Shown here piece after piece: positions 33,929 through 44,535 of a stretch of 64,000 bases of DNA. Both the position numbers and the translations under genes were made by a program. Origin of the DNA: Sistotremastrum niveocremeum HHB9708 (Eukaryota > Basidiomycota > Agaricomycetes > Sistotremastrales > Sistotremastraceae); contig KV419422.1 of NCBI GenBank assembly GCA_001630475.1, positions 62,001-126,000 of the forward strand, written 5' to 3'. Below the pieces are notes generated by a model. The model ran no database searches, was not told the DNA's origin, and worked only from the letters and a program-made list of their open reading frames with translations. Numbering within the stretch: the first letter of the stretch is position 1; every line of letters starts with the position of its first letter.

Positions 33929-34986
33929 GGCGTTGGGTGGACATGCGAAAGGGAGGGGGGCAAGAGCCGGAACTCATTCAGTTCTCGCTTTTATAGAAGA
34001 CCAAGTGATCTCCGCTTTGGCCGTGTTTACATACGTTGCCTCGTTCAGCTCCTTCGCCCACAATACCAACTGCAGCTTTCGTCTACTCGAGACAATGCTC
34101 TTATCGTCGCTCTGTTCAGTGCTGATAGTGCTTGGGGGCCCTTGAACGTGTTGGACGAGTGTACTGAATGATGCTGTAAGGCTGCACGCCCAGTCGCCAG
34201 ACTCCCGGGTCGGATTGGCTAGCCTTGTATGGTCTTGGTGTCTGGATCCTGAGCGTAATCTCTATGGCGTCAACGACGACTTTCTTTGCAGTCAGCTGAG
34301 CCTCAAATTGAAACGCGAGAATAACGATCCTGTCTCAGAGACCTCTTAATTTTGTCGTTGCAACTGCACAATGGCAAGATCTGCTTACGGGATATGCAAA
34401 AACTGTGCCAGTGATCGAATAGCTTAAAACTCTCACTGTGCCTGACGGTCCTAGAAGTGTCCGAGAATAGCTGTGCTTTTGGGTGATAATTCCGTGCCTC
34501 GGACGAACTGTAATTCCGAATGAATCCTCGAGTCCTCCGAGTCTAAAACCCTCTTCATTCACTCCGCCATCTACTATCCAATATTCTGTCTGCGCTGGAT
34601 GTTGACGGTCATCTGCGATGTCATGGGCGACGAATACCGAGCCCAGTCATTGTATGAAATTTTCTACAATTCGAGTTTGCCCTCGTCATCGCTCCAATTT
34701 CCTACTTTGGGTCCCGTGACCCTGGACGAAGACCGTCATACAAAACGATGGGAAATCCCAGATCTTCTCATGTAGCTACATTCTTCTCAGATAACATTCA
34801 TAAATACCATCACACTGCGCGCCCAGCGTCATAGAACGCACTGAGCAGCGCAAAAGAGCAAGACTCTCGAATGACTCTATATTATAGCGCCGACACCCTG
34901 GCTTGATCGGAGGTCGGGATTGAGCTTCATCGTCGGCCGCACGAGCCACGACACCTACCCTCCCTCTACCCTCCCGCTCGTGTGCC
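33929..34986. other. Intergenic region with an orphan minus-strand open frame
   Basis: Mostly promoter sequence for the divergent genes at 33928 (-) and 34987 (+). On the minus strand the frame 34335-34646 stays open for about 104 codons and reads very like protein (see separate entry). A minus-strand TATA-like CTATAATATAG lies at about 34879-34889. Confidence 0.4.
34335..34646 (-). pseudogene. Possible orphan exon or gene remnant
   Basis: The minus-strand frame has regular, protein-like composition: LGSVFVAHDIADDRQHPAQT, EYWIVDGGVNEEGFRLGGLE, DSFGITVRPRHGIITQKHSY. A good donor (TATCCC|GTAAGC) near 34390 and an acceptor about 45 nt later would extend it by VSETGSLFSRFNLRLS and a stop. No start codon is found in frame: a stop lies immediately upstream (34647-34649), and the upstream acceptor is unclear. 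It may be an exon of a small gene whose first exon I missed, or a decayed copy. Confidence 0.3.
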
Positions 34987-36761
34987 ATGCGTCTTCGTCT
35001 TCGACGGACTGTTTCTCTGCGATTCCTTAAAGGATGGTTCGAGCATGCTACAGATAGACATTATCTACTTAGCAAACTCCTCTACTCGACTTCATCCAAT
35101 TCTACTTCGGGTCCAGAGAGACAGAAAGCTGAAGAACCGAAGGTTAAAGCTCCTTTATATCGTGCGTTTTCATCTTCTATTAATGTGTGATGGGGAAATG
35201 AAGGCTGATGGTGTGGTGATAGGACGGGTTGCTGAAGCTTGGAAAGAGACTCCGACGACTTGGTATCCTCTCCCCGTAGCAGTCGGCGCTCTCCTCCTCG
35301 TCGCACTCCAATACCGCAAAAAGCGCTCAGAAAGAGCCGAAGTCGACTCTTCCCCCGACGGCTCCCAAGTCGTCCGTCTCAAAGGTCCATGGCAGGTACC
35401 CCTCCCCCATCTGCTATACAGTATTGTACATACTGATGCTAATCGATCGCTTAGGTCCACGTCCTCGGCGCCCTCCCTCTCCGAAACATGTCCCGCGTAT
35501 GGGGATACCTCAACTCCCTCGAACTACCCATCTGGATCCGACCAACAGGCTTCCGTCTCTACTCCTTCATATTCTCCGCCGACCTCTCCGAAATCGAACA
35601 TTCATCCGATCTCACGAAATACGTATCCCTAGGCGACTTCTTCTATCGTCGTCTTAAACCTGGTTCGAGACCTATTGCGGAGGCTTTACTTGTAAGTCCG
35701 GCGGATGGGAGGATATTGCATCTTGGAGAGATTGATTCGGAGGGTGATGGGAGGGTTGAACAGGTTAAGGGGTTGAGTTATTCGCTTGATGCGTTGCTTG
35801 GTGTTGAGAGGGGGGAGAAGGGAGAGGGGAAGGATGTGATTGAGGTGCCGTTTAAGAGGGGGGATTTGGAACATGTGGACGATAAAGAATTCGCAAATGT
35901 CAACGGGATCGAATACTCTCTCGATCAACTGATAGGACGAGGAGGCTCTCCGGCCAAAGATGGACCAGCGGACGCATCGGTGGAACAACCTGCTGGATCT
36001 ACGATTCGCGATGCGAGCGTTGCGATGGAGGTTGGTGTCAGACCTGGGATCGGACGAAAATCATCGTTTTCGGAATTGAAAGAAGGGAGTGGGCTTTTCT
36101 TTGCAGTTATATATCTTGCGCCGGGGGATTATCATCGGTTTCATAGTCCTACTGCGTGGGTTGTCGAGCGTCGTCGACATTTTGCTGGTGCGTCCCCTCC
36201 TCTCCCTTTTATTTTTATTTGTTGGATGTGGGGCTGATGAGAGGGTGTAGGTGAATTGTTTTCTGTGTCGCCGTGGATGGCGAGGAGGCTTGCGAATTTG
36301 TTTGTGTTAAATGAACGAGTTGCGTTACTTGGACGTTGGAAACATGGTTTCTTCTCCATGATACCCGTAGGAGCCACAAACGTCGGCAGCATCAAAATCA
36401 ACTTTGACGAGGTACCTCCCCTCCCCTCCTTCCCTTCTTCTCTTTTCTAACAAATCTAACCCAATTTTCACAGGCCCTCCGAACGAACGTCCGAGGCCGT
36501 AAACCCCCCGCCGGCACATTCACAGAAGCAGTCTACTCAGCCGCCTCTCCCATCCTGCACGGACAACCTCTAAGACCCGGACAAGAGATGGGAGGATTCA
36601 GTCTTGGGAGTACGATTGTATTGGTATTTGAGGCTCCGAAGGGGTTTGGGTTTAGTGTTAAGGCGGGGGAGGTTGTTAGGGTTGGTCAGGCGCTGGGGGA
36701 TATTGGGCCTGCTGGTGCCTCTGAGTCGGAAGAGGTCGCTGTGGTCCAGTCATCCTCATGA
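34987..36761 (+). CDS. PSD1: Mitochondrial phosphatidylserine decarboxylase
   Basis: A pyruvoyl enzyme of the inner mitochondrial membrane that makes phosphatidylethanolamine from phosphatidylserine. ATG 34987 begins an Arg-rich presequence ([18 protein letters not shown]). After a 61-nt intron (35162-35222) comes a membrane segment [20 protein letters not shown]. The catalytic domain shows [69 protein letters not shown], and [20 protein letters not shown]. The self-cleavage motif LGST lies in [16 protein letters not shown], near 36600. Cleavage there yields the small alpha chain of about 50 residues. Between VSPADGR and the APGDYH block is an extended insert with two YSLD-LLG-like segments. 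The stop is TGA 36759-36761. Confidence 0.94.
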
Positions 36762-37200
36762 TCTTGATGATCTTCGCATTGATGATGGAGGAGGGAGGGG
36801 GGAGATGAAATTGCATGACTTTTTATGAACTGAACTGACAATGGCGTGAATGCGCAGGGAAGGAACTTTCAACAGTTTCATTTTATTATATATATCCCCA
36901 TCAATAACGGTATCCTGTACAGTAGACTAGTCATTCCTCTGCCTCGTTACTTTAATGGATCCATAATGCGCTGATTTTTCGACTTGGTCTGTTTTCTTGT
37001 TGGATCGATTTCAGATGTGAGATTGGATCCGGGATCAGCATCGTCTATGCTAATCCGACGATCACTTGGAAAAATATAGATCTCATCGTAGTGATACATT
37101 GATTCAGAGGATGTCGAAAAACGGTGCTAATACAAGTACAATCGATCCACCAAAAGATCATTCGCCATAATTACCCTTCCAAACCCACTTAGGCCAAGAC
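36762..37200. other. Intergenic, convergent 3' ends
   Basis: About 440 bp between the PSD1 stop and the stop of the small minus-strand gene. It is AT-rich (TTTTATTATATATATCC at about 36881-36897, likely a polyadenylation region). I see no coding or repeat signal. Confidence 0.4.
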
Positions 37201-37572
37201 TTAAGCCGAAGTCCACGTCCCACTCCAAGTGCCCGAACCCCCCTGCTCAACATGAAAAGCAGCACTAGCACTAACCTTACTCTCATTCGGCTCCACCGAA
37301 ATCTGTACACTCTTTCCCGATACAACGATCTTGAATGTCCCAGATTGACCGCGCGGGATGGCATGTTGGGCTTTTGTGGAAAAGTTGGCTGTGAGAGGGG
37401 TGTCGCCGGTCCCTGTGCCTGTGAGGGTTGAGGTGTGGGATGTCCAGGTTAGGGTGAGTTCTTTGGAGGTGAATGTGAGGGAGAGGGTGTCTGTTAATGG
37501 AGGATCGGATTAGATCTGGATCGGGGGATTGCCAGTGTTACTTGGTGTAGATGATGTACCTTGGTTTGCCAT
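37201..37572 (-). CDS. Small beta-rich protein, function unknown
   Basis: Two exons: 37560-37572 (MANQ plus one base) and 37201-37490, with a 69-nt intron starting GTACATC and ending TTAACAG. The product has 100 residues. Alternating hydrophobic/Thr/Ser strands dominate: DTLSLTFTSKELTLTWTSH, GTFKIVVSGKSVQISVEPNE, and the end HVEQGGSGTWSGTWTSA. There are no Cys and no signal peptide. That makeup recalls small cytosolic fungal beta-sandwich proteins, including some lectins and defence proteins, but I cannot place it in a family. A TATA box (GGTATATAAG, minus strand, 37731-37740) lies 160 bp upstream, which suggests strong regulated expression. The next gene upstream is a fucose lectin. Confidence 0.72.
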
Positions 37573-38670
37573 CGTGAACAATATTAATAAGACTGAGAGG
37601 ATGGGTTATCGCGATAGAACCTGATCGTGAGCGTATAATAAGCTGTGGAACGGGAAACGAGAGATGAAAGGCGACTCACGGGTACTGGGAGATAACGCTC
37701 AGCCAAGACGCAATCTCTGCAGCGGGTGTTCTTATATACCCCTATGTGCCGGCGTCAGATCTGTGGCATTTCCCCTGGCCAGCTGGCCCTTACCATTCCG
37801 GATCACAGACCATGCTTTAGCTGACCAAACTGCCACATGCGGAGATGCGTCTGCAGCAGCGAATAAAGTGGACGCCGATTATTTATTCGAACCAGCAATA
37901 TTAATGGGCTTAGATTATACTCGAGCCATTGCAGAAAGACTGATCAGATAAAGGGTAGACCTGAGATAAGATTAGGTTTCGGGATGAATTGAGATTAATA
38001 TTGCTTCCGAGGATGACAAGATGGACTCGGATGCAGAAAGAGACGAAGCGCCGGTCTGGGCGTCTGCAGCTGTCGAATCGCGCGTATCGGCAAATCGCAT
38101 GCGACGTCGACGAAAAATTCGTAAAATATTCCCAGATGATCTATTTAACATTTCTAGCAGGCATAAAGGCTTGTTTTAGGCTCTGGAACTTGACAGCCGT
38201 CCTCCGTATAATTGAACTTTTTTATTTCTGTCGATCCATCAGGCTTGCCACTCATCCGCCCTGTCTTAAGCCTATGACCACTCATCATTGCCCCTCTCCA
38301 TTTCCACACGGGCAGAATGAGTTACAGTGGGGTTATCAGTCTACGAAAGATTATCTGGCGATATATAGTGAATATAATGATATTGAAGCTGAGCAATAAT
38401 TGAAGAGAACATGCACACATTAGAAGCGACATTTTGGGCTAAATCTTCGCGATTTTATCCGCACGCAGATACGGGTTCAGGCAGTATACATGTACTCGGG
38501 GGACTGCTACGAATTTCGAGGAAAGTCGTGACGCGCGCATATAATTCTCGTGAACAAATTCATACTATTTGGCTCAGGTCGGAAACGTGACTACACATCT
38601 CGCAGAAAATTCGTAGTACTGTACAACATATCAAGTCCGTATCTCCAACAATACTACATACGTGGTATAC
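37573..38670. other. Promoter of the small beta-rich protein plus intergenic sequence
   Basis: The minus-strand TATA box at 37731-37740 and a possible 5'-UTR intron (donor GTGAGTCG near 37680, acceptor CTCTCAG near 37600) belong to the gene at 37201-37572. From 37750 to 38670 I find only frames without protein character (for example 37989-38399 on +). The sequence is locally AT-rich. Confidence 0.4.
37731..37740 (-). promoter_or_regulatory. TATA box, GGTATATAAG
   Basis: Perfect TATATAA on the minus strand, about 160 bp before the ATG of the small beta-rich protein. It shares the core GGTATATAA with the lectin promoter. Confidence 0.6.
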
Positions 38671-39814
38671 TCAAAGAAGTACCTCCACGATGTTATTGTT
38701 CCCCACAGGTTGGTAGAACACGCTTCCGACGTGATCTCCCGCATTACCAGGGGCGAAAGCAGCGGACGCCAAAGCACCCTGGCCATCGACATTAGGATTG
38801 GTAATATCTCCCGTGAAGGAATTTATGGGCCCCCTCCAGCCTGAGCTCCGATTCTTGCCAACCTTCTCTATCTTTTGGATACCGTCGTTGTCACCATCGT
38901 AGTATATGTGGATTTTACTCGTGCTCCACATGGTGACTGTGATGGAACCGGATTTACTAGCCGGGCAGTCGGGGAGTTCGAGAGCCTCACAATGGCTAGG
39001 GTCGTCGTACTCGTTATACACCGAAGCGCCTGCGAGTTTTTGGTCCTCGTCTAGCCAAGCAACAGTGACAACTCCTAAATCGTGCGTGTTATCGGTGTCG
39101 GCACCGATGGGAGTGCCGGGGAGTGGCTGACCTCGGGAGATGATCGAATCTCCCCCGTCAGTCCACTTCTTAGTCTCAGAGCTCCATCTGCATTCTCTGA
39201 TGCATCCGCTAGTGTCCTGATAATAAAGTCGAATATAGGGGTCCGAATACTCTGTAGCAGCCAACGCCGACAGAGAAGAGAGGTTACAGGTAGGGACTAT
39301 TCCGTTGTACGACCAGACATCAATGCCTTCAGACTTCACCCAGTCTTTAATCTGGGGCGAGCCACCACTCTGGTCGATATAGTAGATGTGGATCGCGGGA
39401 TTGGCGGGAGGTATGATGTTGTCATCGCGGGGATATGCGATGGCTGCGAGGGGTGTTTTGGAGTTGACGGTGAAGACGGGTTGACTGCCTGGCTTCCAGG
39501 CGCCGTTGTCCCACTTTACTTCGTGGACGCTGAAGTTGGAGCCTTGGTAGTAGACGCGGATGTGAGGTTTCTCTAAGAGAAGTTCAGTATATGACGCGAT
39601 TTCGGAAGCTTAGTGACGCACTTTCATCTCTATCGACCCAGAATGTGCAGGCGAGGGCAGTAGAGGCGAGAGCTTGAGCAGATGCCACTGAGAGTGAAGC
39701 TGATGTGAGAGTACGATGAGTTATGTGGTAGAGTATGCGATGCTCTGGGTAGATGCTTTTACTTTGAATGAACGAGAGGTTTATATACCTCACGATGTCC
39801 GGTCTCTCAATCAT
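38671..39814 (-). CDS. Fucose-specific lectin, Aleuria aurantia (AAL) type
   Basis: A six-bladed beta-propeller lectin that binds L-fucose between its blades. It is usually cytosolic and implicated in fungal defence or glycan recognition. The main exon, 38671-39572, carries repeated blade motifs of the form I-R-V-Y-Y-Q...I-E...W. Examples are PHIRVYYQGSNFSVHEVKWD, PAIHIYYIDQSGGSPQIKDW, YIRLYYQDTSGCIRECRWSS and KIHIYYDGDNDGIQKIEKVG. The last repeat is AGDHVGSVFYQPVGNNNIVE. Exon 1 ends at 39622 (STALACTFWVDRDE), across a 49-nt intron. The only in-frame ATG for it is 39814, giving 364 residues. A TATA box at 39780-39789 conflicts with that start. Using ATG 39627 with the neighbouring AG acceptor gives about 301 residues but loses part of blade one. 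The family assignment is firm and the start is not. Confidence 0.85.
39780..39789 (-). promoter_or_regulatory. TATA box, GGTATATAA core
   Basis: Minus-strand AGGTATATAAACC, matching the core at 37731-37740. If it is functional, transcription would begin near 39750, downstream of the only in-frame ATG (39814) of the longer lectin model. Confidence 0.5.
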
Positions 39815-40732
39815 TCGCCGATAGCAAAAGCTCCTGAGTCTATAAACAGGATTCGAGATATGTCGACCGTCGGACGGCTCGAGTTGAGGCCGGCTTCTCT
39901 TTGATAGGAGCCTGTGTTAACCAAGTGAACCAATCCGCAGGCTTAAGGTTCAACGTAAGATTTGAATGCAGAACGCATTGAATCCTGACAGCTCGACCAG
40001 ATGGGCAGAAACGTGCGCCACGATTGAACACGAGATCACTGTTAGAATGAAAGAACCTGTCTCTTGGCGCCCTTCGATAGACATTTATCTCATCGGCTGC
40101 GACAGGAAGCAAGATGTTGTCGCCGGAGAGTAACTAGATTGCCGATCTCACTGTTTTTTGAGATTTCTTAGTGGTCCCCAACACGAACATCACGTTCAAG
40201 GGTAGGTTAACAGTTCATTAACCTAGCATCGATTCGTAAAGTATTGATTGAATCCCTGAAGCCTGTGTGGCCACATGAGTGTGTGTATTCGAGGGCAGTA
40301 TCAACCTGTCAAAAATTGGGAAGCGGATCCCAGGCCAATGTTGGGGAAAATTTGAAAGGTATGAACATGCATATAGGGATATGGGATGGTTCCAAAGCAG
40401 ATCAGGGACAGGGGCACTCTTGGTCAAATCCTGAGTTGTCGCCAGATTCATGTTGTCAGCGGAGTTACATATTCCAACTCGATTTGTAATCAAGAGACCG
40501 GCGACTTGTTTGATCACCGCTAGGGGAGGCCTTCTTTGTGAACTGCTCACAGATTGAATTCTACACGAGGTCATTACAATTTCGTGAATCGAATACGTGT
40601 CGATGTTATCATACAAATTTTTCAAAAAGGCACCCAATCTCTCCCTTCTCTATCCGCTCATATTACTCGAGAAGGGGCGACGAGAACTTCGTCCCAAATG
40701 ATGACCTCGCTCAATGTCTTCTCTTTTGTCTA
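39815..40732. other. Intergenic region between lectin and F-box gene
   Basis: About 920 bp. A minus frame at 40218-40637 has no motif and lies downstream of the F-box gene on the same strand, so it is probably 3' sequence. I see nothing else. Confidence 0.4.
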
Positions 40733-42215
40733 CTAAGATGCACTGAACGGTTTCAACTCCGATCGAAAGCAGGTGACATGCAAATTTCTGGCTTGAAAAA
40801 GTTCAGGGAACATGCCCCTGATACGATCTTCGAAAGTATCGACATCAGTCCCGCCTCCAATCTCGAGCTCCGTGAGATCGGGTAGAAGATTATGTGGCTT
40901 TATGAGAGATGCGAGGCTTTTATTAACTCTGCCTTCCAGACGAAGTCGATGAACAGAGGGGTAGGCAGTAAAGATGTCGCGCATAAGTTTCAACATGCTG
41001 ACCCTCGCGAGGCTGGTTTTGTTCTCGTTGCGAGAGGTCTTGTTGATATTGAGCCTAATCACCAGCTCGGTTGGGTGGGCCTCGAAGTGTCTTGCAGGGC
41101 GAGTGAGGAACTCGGAGAGTAAGGTAGATAAAACCTCGGGAGGATCCGCGAGAGACACTGTACGTAGAGGTGCAAGGTCGGTCTCGAGGTGAAAGCCAGG
41201 CATTTTGAGGAACGCTCGATATGGTTGGATTTCAATAAACAAGGTGTCTCTTATCGCAGAGGGAGCGACCGAGATTCCGGGACCGAGGACGGTATGTAGG
41301 ATCGGGAGCATGGTTGTTATTCGGCCAGTATTTTTACAGAAGGTATTTTCGTAGAGAACGAGATGCTGGAGGGCGGGCAAGGCGAGTGAGGATAAGATGA
41401 ATGCGATTAAATTGGCTTCCATGTGGCGGGTTGAGAATGAATGACAGTTCGGGAGGGTGACACGTTCGGTGGCAAAGACGACGCCATCAAATGTGTCTCC
41501 GGAGCCTCTCAATGAAAGGTCCTCGAGTTGAGGCATGACAGGTAGGGCAGTCAAAAGGGGACCGACGGTTTCGTGGCCTATCTTCATCTTCAGGGAGGTG
41601 ATGGCAGTAAAAGAATGAATATTCAATGGGACGGCAGCGCAAATGTGGGCACTTTGTAAAAGAGGAGCGTTATGATCGAATAAGACGTTGAAGTTCTGGA
41701 ATTCATTGCCGATGTTGAAGATCAATGACCGTATGTTGGGAGCAGGAGTTTGGAGAGCGAGACGTAGAGATTGGGGAAACAGTCCATCGTGGATATTGAC
41801 GTTCAGAAGATCAACTCGGTCCATCCTCTCGGTGAGGAAGCTCGCGCAGTAATCTAGCCTGGCTTCGTTGTTTTTCAGTCCGCCCTCTCGTGTGTCAAGA
41901 TATACGCGATATCCTTTCGCCACACGATTCACGTAGAGCTCGATGAGATTTTTGGGCCATTGGAGGTATATAGTGGACCAGATTTCTTCCCAGTGACGGG
42001 AGAGGGCAACTGCGCGAAGCCGAGCATTTCTGAGAGATAGGGGTTCAGCTATTCGAGATATATGGACGAAGAAGAGTGAATGGGACATACATCAGGCCTA
42101 TTTTCACAGTATGTACGCGTCTCTTTCTGGCGGTTGCGTATTCCTCCGGGTTCGACATGTAATGAGCAATGATTTCGGATAACATCTCGGGCGGTAAATC
42201 TTCAAAAGACTTCAT
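40733..42215 (-). CDS. F-box protein with leucine-rich C-terminal region
   Basis: Exon 1 (42091-42215) encodes the F-box: MKSFEDLPPEMLSEIIAHYM. A 61-nt intron (42030-42090, GTATGT...CTCTCAG) joins it in phase to INARLRAVALSRHWEEIWST. The body then shows irregular leucine-rich segments of the kind found in Agaricomycete F-box/LRR expansions (LEDLSLRGSGDTFDGVVFA, LALPALQHLVLYENTF, LIKPHNLLPDLTELEIGGGT). The total is about 473 residues. It would recruit substrates to SCF ubiquitin ligase through SKP1; the substrate is unknown. Reading from the ATG at 42088 instead would lose the F-box. Confidence 0.85.
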
Positions 42216-42291
42216 GTCGTCGTTGTACCTGGTTTCGGGGGTACGGTCGAGTTATGGCGTTTCTTGGGGATGCTAATCGGTTTTCTAAGAC

Positions 42292-43315
42292 ATGGTACTG
42301 ATCCAAGATGAAAGTTCGTCGAACATAACCGGAAGCGGAGTTCGGCTAAGGCCCTCTTCGTCAATGAACCGAGATTCACTGCAGACACCTCGAGGCCTGG
42401 CACCATGGGCAGCCTCCTCGGCATCCCTTGCGTCTCCTTCCGAATTGTTCCAGCTAGCCGAACCAACTGCTCACCAAATCGATGGAGTCGTCATGGATTA
42501 TTTCCTGATCGAGCTCGTAGAAACAATGCGCGCGTCCACCGAGGTTGCTATAAAGCGAAGAAAGGATGCAGAACAAGAGATGATTAATGCCGGATTGTTG
42601 CCTGCCAGCGCATCCAGCAGCTTTGGTGGGAAAGGGAAGAGGGATACCAGAGATTCTATCATGAGCGGTGGCGGGAAGATTGTCGAAACTGAGGAGCAGG
42701 AGGGATTGAGAAAGAGGCTTGAAACTGTCGGTGCTCATGTTGGATCAAATCTGGCTGAGAAGTGCGTATCTCCCTCGAATCTGATCTTTAGCTGGGACTG
42801 ACTTTTGATCTGAGTGAAGACTGAGCCGTGATAAACCGCGGTTTACGGATACACTCGATAGCGTTAAGTTTATATGTAAAGACGTATGGACTGCGTGTTG
42901 GGAGAAACAAGTAGACAATCTCAGAACGAATCATCGAGTGCGTTCTCTCCCGTACATTGAGTGTTCATAAGAAACTAATGCGGCGCAGGGGGTGTATGTC
43001 TTGCAGGACAATTCTTTCCGGCCTATAGCACGGCTTTCTTCGTGGGATGGACAGCGTGAAGCACTACAGCACGCCGCCGTGGTGGGTAACAACACTCCGA
43101 AACGTGTCAAAGTCTAACAGTGACCATTAGTATGTCGCTTTTTCTGCCGGCCTGATACGGGGTGTCCTCCAAAGGTTGGGAATTAATGCGACCGTAACAA
43201 CAGAAATCCCGCAGTTGCCACAATGTAGGGATCTTTCGCAAATGCATCGTGAAGTCATCGTTGATTTATGCGAATGGCAGGCATTTTCCAAGTCAAGTTG
43301 ACAAAGGGTCATTGA
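42292..43315 (+). CDS. TRS33: TRAPP complex subunit TRS33 / TRAPPC6
   Basis: A Bet3-fold subunit of the TRAPP vesicle tethering and Rab-GEF complexes at the Golgi. The frame from ATG 42292 has a Ser-rich N-terminal extension. The conserved core then begins [20 protein letters not shown]. Spliced exons give [60 protein letters not shown] and [20 protein letters not shown]. The last intron (donor T|GTAGGG, acceptor GGCAG) gives the family ending [13 protein letters not shown] and the stop at 43313-43315. An unspliced reading would end differently and lose the match. The exact start could also be a later Met (about 42364). It is divergent from the F-box gene, with only 76 bp between start codons. 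Confidence 0.9.
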
Positions 43316-43407
43316 GCAGAAAGCGTATGATTTGAAGAGTTGCAATGAGAAATCATGAACGACACAACACATGACGGAGAACGACATCGATACTACTTCG
43401 CGGAGGC

Positions 43408-44535
43408 CTAGAAGCCTCTGTTGCGCTTTCTCACTGTCTTGGGGGAATCCGACGAAGGTCTGGGACTCAAAATTAGTCGGGATGTGCGATGAGACGGAGG
43501 ATAACCAATCAAGTGGAATATCCGGCTGGACGAAAAGGACCCACTTCTTTTTTCCTCGCATTCCATCCAGCGTCGACTGCTTCGACTGCGGCTCGGGCTC
43601 GTCGACCTCCATCACGTCCTCCTCCTCGCGATTGTTATACCCTCCCGTATTCCGTAGTATCCTGCCAGAACGTGGGGTCTGCGTAACCTGTTCAGACCCG
43701 CCGCCTCCACCTCCGGACTGTTGTCCTTTCTGTCGGTTGGCGTTAACGACCTCCTGAATCGTGTTTTGAAGGATCTTCTCGTGTTCTTTGTTCTCTTTGC
43801 CCTTCCTGACCTCCTCCTGCCTCACACTCTCGATCTTTTGATCCAGAGCCTGGATAACTCCACTTGTTGTCTGCGCCCATCCTTTCAGCGCGGCCAACAA
43901 GTCATCGATCTCGCCTGGTCGCAGGTCGCGTCCCATCAACCACTCCACTTCGAACACGCTTTGTTGTTGATTGAGTTTGCCGTGTACGATGTCTAGGTAT
44001 ATAGAGTCGATGATAAGGTCCTCGAGTTCGCGAACGGAGGAAATTGAAAGAGAGTTGAGAAGAGCGGGATAAGATAGTGTCCGGGACGACTTTGCGAATG
44101 TTGCCAGACTTAATTGTTTCAGTTTCGTGACTTGGGCAGGTGTTAGGGGAGGGAACGTTGATTGATGTTCTGTGAATGGAAATTTGATCTTGAGTAAATC
44201 GATGAGTCGAAGGATCAGTGTGCTTACGCTTGTAATCCTCGTAGGTACCATACGAGAACAACTTGAGGAGAGACAGAAACGATGCATATTTCTCATTCGA
44301 GCTTAGCTGTCGATACGAGTAAGCAACCATGCCTGCAGTACGTCAGAGCAAACGAGGACGATAGACGAACCTCTTGAATATTTGGTGAATCTAACAACTC
44401 TGCAAAGACGAATACACCATTGGCACTCGTGGCATCCTGAATGAGTTTCGCAGCTGCAGCACCCTTGGCCGATTTGACCATGAGCAGGAATGGCTCCAGC
44501 TTGCCTAGAGCAGCGGCATTGAAGTGATCAGTCAT
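43408..44535 (-). CDS. CSN7: COP9 signalosome subunit 7
   Basis: A PCI-domain subunit of the complex that removes NEDD8 from cullins. ATG 44535 begins MTDHFNAAALGKLEPFLLMV, followed by SANGVFVFAELLDSPNIQE, YRQLSSNEKYASFLSLLKLF and SYGTYEDYK. The winged-helix part of the PCI domain reads SISSVRELEDLIIDSIYLDI, VHGKLNQQQSVFEVEWLMGR, DLRPGEIDDLLAALKGW. A C-terminal helix and Gly-rich linker follow. The last intron (about 90 nt, GTGGGT...TCCCAG) leads to a basic tail RPSSDSPKTVRKRNRGF and the TAG at 43408-43410. The tail splice is inferred. Its 3' end lies 92 bp from the convergent TRS33 stop. Confidence 0.88.

Noticed and set aside
37664-38399. Two plus frames of 95 and 136 codons near the small beta-rich gene
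   Set aside because: No motif or splice sites. The first overlaps the promoter and leader of the minus-strand gene.
40218-40637. 139-codon minus frame 3' of the F-box gene
   Set aside because: No recognisable motif. It lies downstream of the F-box stop on the same strand and is more likely 3' sequence.
43127-43407. Continuation of the CSN7 frame (389-codon frame ending 43127)
   Set aside because: It reads through an intron and then runs antisense across the last exon of TRS33. The spliced end with a basic tail at 43408 is more plausible.
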